DNA of 64,000 nt from assembly GCA_013396755.1 (NCBI GenBank), contig VWZF01007068.1, positions 124,001 through 188,000 on the forward strand. The letters are read 5' to 3'. The DNA comes from Sclerurus mexicanus. Lineage: Eukaryota > Chordata > Aves > Passeriformes > Furnariidae. The translations under genes and the position numbers were made by a program. This document shows, in pieces, positions 1 to 12,660 of the stretch (the first letter of the stretch is position 1; each line of letters opens with the position of its first letter). Under the pieces are notes generated by a model. That model saw only the letters and a list, made by a program, of their open reading frames with translations, was not told the origin of the DNA and ran no database searches.

Positions 1-2231
1 CAAAACATCTATTCAGAATAGTTATTTCGGAGTAGCTGTTTCAGTAAATTTCCAAGCACAACTGAGATCAGCTCACAGCAAATGATCTAACTTCGCCTCA
101 GGGCAGCAACAAAGATCAAAAAGACACTTGAACTCCTCTGTCCCTTCTGGGATCTTTAAATCCAGGGTTAGCCTTAAGGACGGGAAAACAAACATGGCAC
201 AGCCATGTCCCTTCCCAGGAGCGAGGACCTGGGCAGGCACTGTCAATAAAGCTATGCTGGCTTTAACCAAGCCATGGCATCTCAAGGCAAGTCAGTGCAC
301 AGGCCTGCCTGGTGGTAGGGTGAGAAACCAGGGACAGCATCAGGTCCCAGGAGTCCTGCAGGGAACACATCCTTTCTCCTGCAGCTTCACCTGTGCCCCC
401 AACCAAGTAAAGTCCCTTCTGCTGATACTTCTGCAGGTGGTTTTATTGTTGGTAATACGAACCCCATATTAAACCATATTTGCTTCCCAAAAAAGGGGCA
501 TGGACAATATAAACTAGGTCTGACTGGTTTTTCAGTTTGTTTAAGGCAGACCTTGGCAGAGAGATGGTTTTTACGTTGATTCCACTTGTGATGCTACAAA
601 CACCAGGGATCAGAACAACTTCACAGGGAATGCAGCAGGCATGAACATACACACTAAGGCACGAGGAAGCAAGCTCTCCTCTGATGAGCAAACTGTTTAT
701 CCCTCTGTAGAGAGAATCACCAAAGCTTAAAATTACTGCTGTAAGTGTTCAAGATTCAATTAACATATTACCTGAACACTTTGTTAAAAACAGGCAAAAA
801 TCTGGAGTTTTCTCTCCAAGCCTACTGCTTGAAAGCAAACAAATTATACCAACAGAAGCAGTGTCAGGAATTAAACAATTACTCTTTCTCAAATGCAATG
901 TTACTGCTGGGATTGCATCCACATAGGTGAAGCACAGTTATTTCCACAGCACTTTTTTTTTGATGCACCACTATCCCAGCAGTCCAATTCAATCCAGCAG
1001 ACTCTGAACAGCTCAATAATCTCACAGCAAAAGAAAACACATAAAGAGATTTTATTACTTCTGCGGGTCCAAGCCTTCCCTTTTTGGTGGGTACTGGACA
1101 GGCAGCTGTACACAAGCACTAGGTGAAACCTTGCTCCATGCTAGAGCTTTTTGGAGGCTTGAGGCACTGAATTATGCCTGCTTGTCCACCTTTTAATTTT
1201 TGTACCTACCACAGAGTTAAATGAAGAATTCTCCAGACAAATGTCTGAAAGTGTGCAGGTCTTTAAAGACCTCTTTTAAAGGGCTGGAGACCATGTGTCT
1301 GCACAGAGTCATCCCTGAGGAGTCACACACGGGTTTCCAGACAGTTGTTTGGAGCTGTCTTCAGCCGACCCTGCGGGAACAAGAAGTGCTGAAGATCATG
1401 TGCCTGCTCTGTGGTTTGCCATCATTTGTCTCTCCTTTTCCAGACAGCTCTCTGGTGAATCACATACCTGCCTTGGAGGGCATGAAGAAGCACAAAAACC
1501 CATTAAAGATATGCAAACTCTACCCAGGAACAGGAACCAGGAGAACCTAAATGCAATCCCTGATTCATGTGAAAGCTGTGTCTATGCCTGTAGGATGAGG
1601 ATAAATGCAAGGCTTGCTGTAACCAGCTACCCCAGGTACCTGCACCTGCCAAGCCAGGGAATGCAGGTGCTCCTGGGCTGTGTGATCTCCCCACCAACAG
1701 CAGGCACACCCCCAAGAACTCAGGTCCAGACAGTTTACTCTCTGAGCTACACAGGCTACACAGCTGGTTTAGCTAGTCTTACCCTGCTCTGTCAAAGAGG
1801 ACAAATCTGTTCAGCTGCACTTGCTCTCCTTTGTGGAAAAGAAATAACACTCCTCTGGGTAGCAGGGCAGATGCACAAATTTGCCAGTCTTCATGAAAAC
1901 GCTTCTAAAAGGAGAGCCTTGTTCTAATTAGAAACTAGATTATATGTCTATAAATATTTACATGTAATAAACAAAACTCTGTGATAAGACAGGGGTGGGG
2001 TTACTGAATGGATTTAAAATGCCTGCTTTGTATTCGAGCAAATTACCTGTGTTAGAATTGAATTTAAGTGTACTGATCCCTACTTAAGGAGATACCCAAA
2101 TGACTTGAACATGGTATGCCCAGGGATCAGCCAGTGTTATGTTAAACCACAAACATCTTGGCCTGTGCTGTATCCTGATCAGCTTGTACAGTCTGTCAGT
2201 TGCAATGGTTGTTTAATGGTGTTTTCAGCAG

Positions 2232-2282
2232 CTGGACTCTACAATCTTAAGGATCTTTTTCTACCTAAATGATTCTATGTTT
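2232..2282 (+). mobile_element. CR1 LINE 3'-end fragment
   Basis: TGGACTCTACAATCTTAAGG then TTTTTCTACCTAAATGATTC is a diverged copy of the CR1 tail (GGACTCNATGATCTTAAAGGTCTTTTCCAACCTAAATGATTC). Confidence 0.65.
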
Positions 2283-3152
2283 CTAAGACCGATCAGTTTA
2301 AGTCTGACAGGAAACAGACCTTGTGTGAACGTACCCAAAGGGCACCAACGACCTAATCCACTGGCAGTAAATTTTCAGATTGAAGAAGCTCCCTCCCTTT
2401 CTCTGAACCACCCAGTTTTGTGTGCGTGCTCCCTGACAGAGTCACACAGTCCTGGGTTATTAGGACATTTAGGCTAAACAAGCAGCATTGATGTACACCA
2501 GGCTGATCTCACTTTTACCATTTGCACTGCCAGAGTGCAACACTAAGCCTATGACATGGGATTAATGACCAAAGACAGCCACCCACAGCAATCCTCCAGA
2601 ATAAACCTTTACCTACCAGGTGACCTAGAAACCATTTCCTAACACAGCACTTGCTCTTAAGCAGCACCAATGTTGATTTTACACTTTACAGAACAAATAT
2701 ATAAAAAACCAAGATGCTCATTGAATTTAACACTGTGCTGTGACACTTCATGCCACTGTTCATTTCTCATCTTGCAACATCACGAGATTGGTATCAGCCC
2801 ACACAGTCAGCAGTGTTAAAACAACTTGCAGGGAGGAAGGGCACAACTGTGAATCAGCCACTGAAAGAGGTAAATCAGGATTTGGCTCTTGCTCTGCCAC
2901 CTGCTCCCTTCTCAGCCTGACCTCGATCACAGAGTTTCTCTGCACCCCAGTTCTCTGGCTGAGAAACTGGGTGACAACCACCTTCTCCTGGCAGTGCCAT
3001 CAGGCAGCAGCACTGTGCCTCCAGCCACACTTTGCTTGCCTTCTCCTCTAGTCCTCCTAGCATCCCTTGTGCTCTTTGCCTCACCTCTGCAGGGTAGCTC
3101 TTCTCCTTCCACCTCCCTCTCTCCTACCTCTGAAGCCATTTTGGCAGCTTCT

Positions 3153-3250
3153 TAAAAAAAAAAAAAACAAACCAAAAAACAAACAACACACCTACTTAAA
3201 AAAAAAAACAAAACAAAAAAAAAACACACACACACAAACCCAAAACAAAC
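3153..3250 (+). repeat. A-rich low-complexity tract
   Basis: The tract is A-runs mixed with CAAA, CACACA and ACAAAC words. It could be the decayed tail of a retroposed sequence, but no recognisable body precedes it. Confidence 0.9.
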
Positions 3251-5671
3251 CATGACTCAGGTTTGTGTCCAGCCAAGGTTATCCGAGCCGAGCCACAGGC
3301 TCTACCTCCAGAAAATCCCATCAGAAGCAGGGCCACATCTTCCAAAGAGGAGCAGGATTATTCATACAGCTGAAGGATCAAGTCTTGTTTACATTAAAAG
3401 AAAAAAAACGCGTCATACTAGGCTTGATTCATGCCAAGAGGGGTGCAACAAGATCACTCACCTAAGCCAGCTCCTCTCAAACAGAGGCAATGGTTGCAGG
3501 ATCTGGCACACCATGTTTACTCGATGGGTAGAACACTTTGGAAATGTTCCTGGAGTCAATAACTAAATAAGTCCCTCTCTTGACTTTAAATTGGAGATAA
3601 ATGCTGCATGTCGCATTGGCAAGCACATTAAAGCAGCTGGAAGCACAGAGACAATACGGGGTATTTCAGGCCTTTATTCTCTCAGTTTTTACCCCTGGCA
3701 TGTTAAACAACTAAAGACCACACTGAGCAAATCAGTGTTTTACCAGATAATACTGTGGGATTCTAGGTTCGAATCCCAGGCTCCCTGCTGGCACCAGCTC
3801 TCACAGCAGAGGGCTGGCTCCAGCAATGACACCAGCCCAGCCTGCGGACTCACCTTCTACTGCCTACAGGGCCCAACAACACAGGCACAGCTTTGCTGCC
3901 TTATTGCACAGAAGACAAAAAAGATGTAATCTTTATTTTAAAAAAAACCACCCAGAGAGAATGAAAACACTAGTGAAAAGGACATGATGTCATCTTTGTC
4001 TATTATAAGTATGGAAAAAAATTAACTTTATACATAGAAGGACAGCAAGGCAGGTGCTGTTACCAGTGTGTTACTATAAATACAAAGCAGCTTCCCCATA
4101 TTCCTGCAAAGCTCGTCTAGAGTTGATAGAGTCAAAAGCAAAACTCCATCAGAGGATGAGATTTCAGAAGGCAATCTCTGGCCCTTTCACCTTGGAAAGG
4201 CAAGGAGTCTATCATGTTAAAATGATATTATGATAAAATGGGTTATGTTCTCCATCTGAATGGTACTATCTACATTATTAATGATGAAATGCATATAAAA
4301 GCTTATTAACGTTTATGCTCATTTCCTTTCCCAGAATTTATGTGATCATAATTTAGGCTGTGAAAGCTTGTGCACCTAATGGTGTAGTTCTCTCTTCAGC
4401 TGCTACACTGCAAATAGCAATACTTGATTTTTATGTTTTCACTATTAGATTCCTTTCAATTACATGCTCTTTACTGCTGATAATACTTCATCTACAGAGA
4501 CAAAATTAGAGGTATGCAATTAAAGAGATACCAAACAACTGTTTTGCTAAAGCTTTTGCACGGACAGAAGACATTCGTTCAAGCAACAAGTCTGTAAAAT
4601 TACAAAGCCTGCAAGATGGTCATGTAATGAGATCACAAAATATGCCAGAATAAAAATGCTAATGCTTAAACAGCAAATTATTCATCAGTGGTGATTATTT
4701 GCAGACTCTGTGTCATTAAGGATATCAACACGTGGCCCTTGAAGCAATCCTGCACATACATAATTCAATAACACAAGGGTTTTTAATAAGAAACCAACTC
4801 CTTTATGGAAAAAAGCTGAAGTCTTAGCTCCGTAAATAGACACCATCAGGTACATCAGTTAAGACTGCAAGCAGGAGTCAACCATTATGGTTTTGCCTAC
4901 TTCCTCACAAAGACTCAGCAGCAGCTGTGAGGAGGAAGTGGGGTTTTGCGAGGGCAATCTTCCCAAGTACCCTTTTTAACATAAAAGAGCAAGCCTTTAC
5001 AAATAATTCCAGCACAAAAACGCACGTCCGTATATAAAAACCAGTTCATAACACAAGCAGCAAACATCAAGCAGACAAGCCTGTAGGCTGGGAGGTTCAT
5101 CACTGCATGGCAGAACTGTATTAAACAGCCTCCGTTTCTGGTTGTACATCTGCAGCCAGGAAAGACTTTTCTTTCCCCAAAAGCAAAACACATGCAAACG
5201 TCTGTCATCAAAAAGCACACACTTTTTCAGAATGTCACAATTACCTAGCCACAACCAAATGCCGTAATTTGTTGACCAAGTCCTTGCAAACTTCAAGAAT
5301 GACCTCAAACCCTCGGCTGAGACTGCAAAATAATTTCTCCCCTTTAAATGTAATTTTGTAATGCTTTGATTCCCACCCATGACCAGGCGAAGGGCTCCAA
5401 CAGCATGCTGCTACATGTTTCTACTGCAGCAAATAAAGGAAAGCTGAAGCCACAGACAGCAGCTGTGGGAACTTTCCAGCCCAAGCTCTCCAGCTAACAA
5501 AAAAAGTTACAGATATGCATTTCGGGATGGGGGGACACCCAGCTAATTTAAATATGTAAACAGACAAAAAAAAATGCACTAAATGGTTAAAAAACAGAGG
5601 TGTTCTTTCAGCAAGTTTAGCTCACCTCTATGTTCTGTGCCATACATAGGCAGCATGTTGAAGCAGGGCAT

Positions 5672-5690
5672 TCAAAAAAAAAAAAAAAAA
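5672..5690 (+). repeat. Poly-A run
   Basis: This is an uninterrupted run of A without a recognisable retroposon upstream. Confidence 0.85.
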
Positions 5691-6934
5691 GGCAGGAATG
5701 AAAACCAGAAGAAATGGTCAATGTTATCATAATAAACTTTGAAACATTTGCCTAATAGGCTTATACCTGGCTCCTGTAGGCATCTGATGACACTAGAACC
5801 TGTATTAGTACCACTGAAAAAAAAAATAATTCTGGCCAACAGAGATGAAAAAGAAGCCTAAAAACCTAATGTGTTGAAGCATTAGTCATTTTGTATAAGT
5901 ATTACCCAAGCCTGCAGACAGACCGAAACAGTAGCTCCTAAACGATAAGCTGCTCATTTCTCAAGCAAGCAAACACCTGTTGTTGGGGGAACAGCTTTAG
6001 GAAGAGGAGAAGGGCCTTGACCTGGCTCCTCTGGGTGAACACACTGCAAAGTACCATGCTGGCACAGGGATGCCCTTCCCATCACCAGCACATCCCAGAG
6101 TCCCGGCCTTTCTGGCAACAAAGCAGCAGGATCAGCTACACCCAGACATCTAGAAACAGCTCTTAAAAATTTTCTTTGCTGGCTTCTAGGGATTTGTCCC
6201 CAAGACAAGTGTGTGACTGACAGCACTGCATGGTGCTGTTGACAGAGTAGCACTGGTTTGGAATCGTGCCCCAGCATCTGCAGCCACCACATCCAGCGAC
6301 CAGCAAGCTCCAGCTCCGGGCACTTTTATTCTCAGGTCACAGAAAACACCTGTCCACTCTCGAGCAAGGATCCAGATAAAAACACCACCTTGCCAGAACC
6401 AAACCATTACACAAGTGCCCAAGCTGGGAGGAACATTTATTTCTCGACTAAATGTAGCCATGACAACCACATCTTCATTTAAGAGATGAGCAGGAAGAGG
6501 TCAGGAAGCACTTGTCAGGCAGGGATAAAATAGCACACCTCAAGTACGTACAGGAGGGTGAGTTTTGTTGGATGCCATCTGCAACTCAAGGAAACTAACA
6601 CCCTAACATGACAGGCACACACCCCCTCAAAACAGCCGGGCATCCAGGCACAACCACTGCCAAACCTTTACGGCATTACCAAACAGAAAATTACAGGAGG
6701 ATTTATCTGCTAAAGAAATATCTATGATATTTGAGCACACTACACCCCTCCAGAAATTCTCCTTATTAAAGTGCTTCTTTTTTACCTTGAAACACATTAC
6801 AAAATCATCAGGAAGTGAAACATTGCAGAAGACATGACAGAGGGGAAAAAAAAAGCAAAGCAGCTTCCTTTTCAAGCCTCTTTCTTGCTCTCTTTAGTGA
6901 CCCAAAGCTTTCCCCACTACCTCCTCTGAAAAGG

Positions 6935-7061
6935 ACCATCCCTGGAGGCATTTAAAAGATGTGTAGTGACATGGTTCAGTGGTGGACTTGGCAATAACAG
7001 ATTTATGGCTGGACTCCTATCTTAAAGGTCTTTTCCAATCTAAACAATTCAATGATTCTCT
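6935..7061 (+). mobile_element. CR1 LINE 3'-end fragment
   Basis: CCCTGGAGGCATTTAAAAGA, then a GACATGGTTCAGTGGTGGAC block, then CTTAAAGGTCTTTTCCAATC and AATGATTCTCTG match the CR1 3' region in the same order. The copy is moderately diverged. Confidence 0.85.
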
Positions 7062-10000
7062 GTGTCAGAGTTCAGGTGCCATCTATACCGAACAGCAGAA
7101 ACCATCTTTCCTACAGGTCTGAACAAGTACAGGAATGCAGGTGCATCCCATTTTTCCCAAAGTTTTTATTTTATTTTAAAATACATGGAGCCACATCTCC
7201 CAGTATGTATGGCATGCCTAGGAACATCATGGCTCTAGAAAGCCAGTGGCTGCCACAGTGGAGTTATTTTGGTCCAACCACATTTTCATTTCACATGAAA
7301 TAATAGAGACACACTCCTGTGGGTAAATTCCTCCTTCTTCCTTCCCCACAATTACCTTAGTTTTGTGGCTACCTGAGCATTTAGTACTAAAATAGAATAT
7401 CTCTTTCTTGCTGTGAGCCCTTTCAAAACCACTACAGCAACATGCAAATTAATATACACACACCTTTGTATTATCCAGCAATAATATGGGGAGGGGAAGA
7501 ATTGTGGGATCTCATGCCAGGCAAAATTAACTCTCAGGCTGGCTGTGGCTACAGGGCACAGGTTCATTACTCCTATTTTATACACCAGATTCAGGGGCAT
7601 TTCCTCAGATGCTTTTACTTGTCAGAGAGAAAGGATACACAGAAAGACAGTCTTATCAACTGAATGATTCTGAAATAAGTTAAATACACACCATCACTGA
7701 GAGATGTAATTGGTTTTGTTAGGAGACTATTTGTTACTGTTCTATTCATTTTGGTTTTAAGTGTATTCAGACAAGTCCAGCCTTTGCCCAGATTATTTTT
7801 ATGATCTCTGACATCTGTTTAAAATTATTTAAACATCTGTTTAATGCTATTTCTCTGTGACCAAAATAAAAAGGATCCTGATGGTCAGCAAAGAACTGTC
7901 AAACACAGGAAAACATTTGGGAAAGGGAGAGAAATGGTCCTTTCAGTTCTAGTCACACTGCATTACTCTCAGCAATCAAGGACAACATGCAAAACACCAG
8001 GAGACAGGATGAGGTTTTGCAGTTAATAGCAGCCTAAGTACACAGACTAACCATTTATCTGGGCTTCATTACCCTTGTGCATGCATATGCATGCTTGTAA
8101 GGGCAGCCTAAAAATAATTCTGTTGTTTTGTACATACAGGGCCTGAGCCGGTGACACTGAAGTCACACTTTGACCCTCCAGGTGCACTGGCTCAAGGCAA
8201 GATAAAGCCTGCGACTGTCTCAGATTCACAGCAAGCCTCTCACCAAATTTGGCAGTGAGGTACGAAACCACTAAGCACTACATCTCTTAGAAGTAGCTAA
8301 GCAGGCTGCACTCCTAGGTAACTTCCCGTTTTATTTTTGTTTGTAGAAAATATCCTCAGTGTCTTCCAAAGACAGAACAATACATTTCCCCTGTAAACAT
8401 GCATAACTATAACCAACAGCCAGGCAGGGGAGAGCTTGCATCAGCCTCTGACAGACATCAACAAGCAGGATGTCCCCACGCACAAGCTGCTGCGACCATC
8501 ACTGCCTCCTTGGCATGATGGGTATGTTTGTGCCAAGGCAGTGAAGGCAACCTGGTCTGCACAGGGAGAGAGCTGGCATCCCAAATCAAACGCAGCCATG
8601 CACAGAGCGACTTTTGCTGGCTTTAAGCAGAAAGAAGAGGAAAGAGTTAGCTACAGAGACAACCTGCAGGCCTGCGGGCACTGCTGGCAAACCTGCAAGG
8701 ACAGCCTCAGCTGGCAAGGCAAGACTGAAAATGAGATGGAGACACTACAGAAACGTAGATTCTTCAAAAAAAAAATTCCAAAAGCTAATTCACCTAAGTT
8801 TATATATAGGATTATTTTATGATATTTTACCCTTTCACAGAATGCTGACAGGAGCAATTGTCTGGTTTTTGCCCAGAACCATCAATGGAAAACCTGAAGA
8901 TCAAAAGCACACTCAGAAGGACTTCCATCAACAGGCTTTCTCTGGAAAAGCCTGCAAGCAGCACACAAACAGTTCTGAAGAAACCACGTTACTTGGTGCA
9001 AGTATGAAGAATAAGATATGCAAAAACTGCAGAAGGCAAGAAGGGAGAGCAGCAGCAGCGGAAAGCAGCCTACATCTGCTGATTACTCAGAGGATAAGTG
9101 AGGTGGGTCCAGGCAACAACTGCTGCTCAGAAAGCAGCCGCAAAAGTAAAAAACTAACCAATGCTTTCACCTTTTGAGAGGTTCGGCAAAGGGGAAAGGA
9201 CTCTCATGAGGAGGAAGGAATGGTAACCCAAAATAAAGGAAGGAATGAAGAGCTGCATCCTCAAATGGCACTGCAGAGGCACAGCAAGGGTTTCAATACC
9301 CTGTCATATGTGCACAGCGAGATTCAAGCTGTGTCAGTGCAACTCACACCTGGAAGCCTCAGGCTGCTCACTTGTCAAAGCACTCGTCTTCTGCTCCTTC
9401 TGAACCCTCGCTTAATTGAAAAGGCTTTTATCATGTACAACTGCACCCTCACATACCACGAAATACTAACACTTACCAAAATGAAAAAGATGCAACCACT
9501 GACTTGGATGGGGAGCAATACAGCAGTAACTCTTAAAATTGGAAAAAACAGTGCTTTTTTAGTCCTTAAACCAACTTGCATTCACTGCAGAGATGGTAAA
9601 AAAAAAAGACTGGATAAACATGTTAAGATTTAGAGCTAGTTTTGCAATATTTGTATATGACAGCTGAAATATTTGGAACATTAGAATGTTTACAAGTGCA
9701 CAGACACACCACTACACACAAAGATTACAATCCTAAGAATTAATGTAAATCTTATGAATTATCTTGGCTTGTTTTCAGCTTAACATTTAGCCATTCAAAA
9801 GCGACTGACTGCAGTTACAGAAAAACGTAAGGCCTGAAAGAAATTCATGTAGAAACAAATGATGGTAGAACACACTTCCTGTGCTTAAATGACTTACAGG
9901 TTTCTGGTGGCCCAACTGATCAGCCAGCAATTACCATCACTGGAGGCAAATTCAGGTAACTTACACTGGTGCTAGGCTCTTAAAGTAAGCTCCCCTGCCT

Positions 10001-12290
10001 AAGGAGAGAATGCAGCCAAAAGCACTGATACTCTCTTCTAAAGATTAAGCACAGCAACACCTTAGCACCTTTCAGCTGTATCAAAAAAGCAGTAATTAAC
10101 ATCTGTCTGTCTTCAAAGCCTGTATGAGAAATGGTGTGATTAATTTTTTATCTGTTTGGATGCTTCATGTCCCGTTACATGCAGCTGGGAGGAGAGGTCA
10201 AGAATGGAGGCAAGGAGGAAAGAGATTACTTAGAGAAACGTGTGTTTAAACTCTCAGCATGGAAGTTCTCTAGTCACCTCCTACATGAAGCTCTCATCAC
10301 TGGTCAAGAAAGTCATGGATGCAGAAGAAAGCATCTGCTACAGAAATCCCAGTGACAGGCAGAGAGCTCTTGGTTGCGAAGTCAGCCTTGCCTGAACATC
10401 ACAACTATGACCCGAGCCAAACCTCACCCTTTGTGCACAAACAGCAGCCCAGGTCCCACTGCTGCAGGTGTATGTGGTATGCAGAGTCCTACCTACTCCA
10501 GTGCTCACTGCAGGACACTGCAAGCACGTGGACTGCTGTGGCCTCTGGTGCTTAAGGAAAAAGAAATGGTTTCCTGAATCGCTGCAAGTTATCGCTGTCA
10601 CAGTTGCCTCAGTCCTCAAGAGCAGGAAGAAATCCAGAAGGAGCCTGCTCCCGCAACTGCAGCAAGTCTGAGCACACACTGGAGTTGTTATAGAAATGCA
10701 AATCTTCTCAGGCACATTATTCTTGGTCCCAGATTCACCTTTGTTTTGCCTGGATCTGTCTATAACCACATAGGGCTGCTGCTACTGTGCCTCCCTTAGC
10801 TAAGGGTGGGCCAGTCTGGGGCCAATACTCCTCAAGTCTGAGGTGGATGACAAATTCAGCTTGGCCTGATGCACAGAGAGCTGCTGTTGCAGTCCCAGAG
10901 CCTTGGTCACACTGCTCAGGCTGCATGTTGGAAAGGCTCTGCCAGCAACAGCTCCAAGTACACAGAAACAGGCACACAAATGTCTGCTCTCTGTTTAAAA
11001 GGAAGCACCACAGCCAGCTTTGAATGTATCCTCCCTCTCCTCCAGGCTCTCAGAAGTGAAAGAAAAAGGTCTGGGGAAGAAACTGAAAGAAATAAGAAGA
11101 GATCCAGTGGGATGAGTACAACTAGACCAACATATCCCTTTGTAAACAACAGGAGACACACATCTACAAACTATCAGTCTGTCCTATCATGTCCCAGGCC
11201 ACAGCCTGATCACAAACAATAACAAGCATCAACCAAAATATTTAATGTTGTCAGAGTAGGCACACTGATAGCAGGTCTAAGCAGCCTCATCCCTGACTTT
11301 GAGGGTTCTCAGAGAAGGAGAGGGAGAACCAAAAGACAACAGCCTATCATTTTTCTACGGCATTACACATTTCACCAAGACATGATCCACTTGACTTAAA
11401 TCTATTTTGTCTTCTACTGCTAAAGGAAGATCCTCGATGCGGGATTTCAGCAAAGGTTTAAAAATGCTAGAGGCAGTAAATTCAAGAACTTCATTAAAGA
11501 TGCAAAAAGCACTGAAATTGTACAATTTTGGTCCTTTGTAAGATATGTATTTTTAATATTAATGCTTGCTGGTTAGATTTATAACATGCAAATCCTACCT
11601 GAATCTCCTTATTTCTGAGACTCAGTCTGTACACCATGGGGTAGCGAAGCCTCATGGTGTGAAACATTCTTTGCCAGTCACAAGCACCACATCTAAGGAT
11701 GAGGATATTCAAGGGACACGTCAGGAGACAGCCCATAAATACTGGCCTCCTGTTACACATGAAAACACATTATAGTCTGGTCCCACAGCGTTGCTTTTAC
11801 TTCAGAAGCAGCTTTATCATTTTCTCCTTTCAAAACTCTTTTCAAACATGCGGCTTTGTGCTTGTAGAATATTTTACTGGAAAAACATAAATAGACTGGG
11901 AGTGAGGCTTGTGCTCTCCAAGTCCGTGTATCTGGAGAGGGGCTGGCTGCAGGCAGTCCTTCCGAACCCCTCGGGAAGGGTCTGGGGCTCACGGGACACC
12001 CACGCTGCAGATCACAGACACACCGGGTTCAATCAGACACCGCAGATCAAAGCACGCCAGGTGTGTAACAGTTGGCAGAGCGCGCGGATCAATTAGGATG
12101 CGGGAGCCGTAATAGCAATTTACTAAATATTTTTAAATGCTTTTAACCACCAATGATTAGGAACACTTTAATACTGATTACAGCTGTCTGCCCACTGCTA
12201 AATTTAACACAATCCAAGGGTTTAATACTACGGGTCTTCCCACCAGCCTGTGAACAACAGCGACAGCTAATCCGCAGGGGCACTTCCTAA
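7062..12290. other. No gene recognised
   Basis: This is intergenic or intronic sequence without recognisable exons. A very short stretch at 11591-11643 resembles the end of an olfactory receptor on the minus strand but is too short and too damaged to call. Confidence 0.55.
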
Positions 12291-12435
12291 GTGAAAATAA
12301 TTTCCTACGGCACGGCAACGAAGCGAGGCAGAAACCCGAAAGGAAGGGCAAGCAGAGCCGGGAGGCCTTTCGGAACGAGCCGGCACCCGCTTCCATCCCA
12401 TCCCGCCCCGCCGACAGGAGGTGCCCGGGTTTCAC

Positions 12436-12487
12436 CGGGGACCGCGATGGGGACCGGGGACCGGGATGGGGACCGCGATGGGGACCG
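12436..12487 (+). repeat. G-rich minisatellite next to a gap
   Basis: Repeats of GGGGACCGCGAT/GGGGACCGGGAT (about 12 bp, one copy shortened) run into the gap at 12488. Four GGGG runs lie close together, so it could form a G-quadruplex. Confidence 0.85.
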
Positions 12488-12527
12488 NNNNNNNNNNNNN
12501 NNNNNNNNNNNNNNNNNNNNNNNNNNN
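12488..12527. other. Assembly gap (40 N)
   Basis: Unresolved bases lie between two short tandem arrays. Collapse or dropout of a GC-rich tandem repeat is likely. Confidence 0.95.
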
Positions 12528-12566
12528 GCTCCGCGGTGTGCGCCCGGGGCTCCGCGGTGTGCGCCC
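12528..12566 (+). repeat. 21-bp CpG-rich repeat, two copies
   Basis: GCTCCGCGGTGTGCGCCC appears at 12528 and again at 12549, directly after the gap. The gap may hide more copies. Confidence 0.85.
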
Positions 12567-12660
12567 CTCTGCTCCCGCCCCGGCAGGGACACGCCGGGCC
12601 CTGACCTTTCCTTCTGCCCCTCGTGTGCGTGCACGTGCGTTTGTCAAACCCCGTTAATCA

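Larger units (their letters stand above)
1..6934. other. No gene recognised
   Basis: The stretch has ordinary base composition. The longest open frame (1349-1927, plus, 192 codons) has no recognisable domain, and a frame of that length is expected by chance in a window this size. Only a CR1 tail and A-rich tracts are identifiable. Confidence 0.6.
12291..12660. promoter_or_regulatory. GC/CpG-rich patch, candidate promoter (possibly ANKRD44 5' end)
   Basis: This is the only CpG-dense stretch left of SF3B1. It contains a minisatellite and a 40-N gap. In other vertebrates ANKRD44 starts on this side of SF3B1 and is transcribed away from it, so a promoter here would fit. No ANKRD44 coding sequence is visible, so the link is synteny-based inference. 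Confidence 0.4.

Noticed and set aside
1349..1927. 192-codon plus-strand open frame
   Set aside because: There is no recognisable domain or splice context, and a frame this long is about what chance gives in 64 kb over six frames.
3760..3800. GGTTCGAATCCC, resembling a tRNA T-arm / B box
   Set aside because: No matching A box or cloverleaf pairing is found upstream and no acceptor stem can be folded, so it is not called a tRNA or tRNA-derived SINE.
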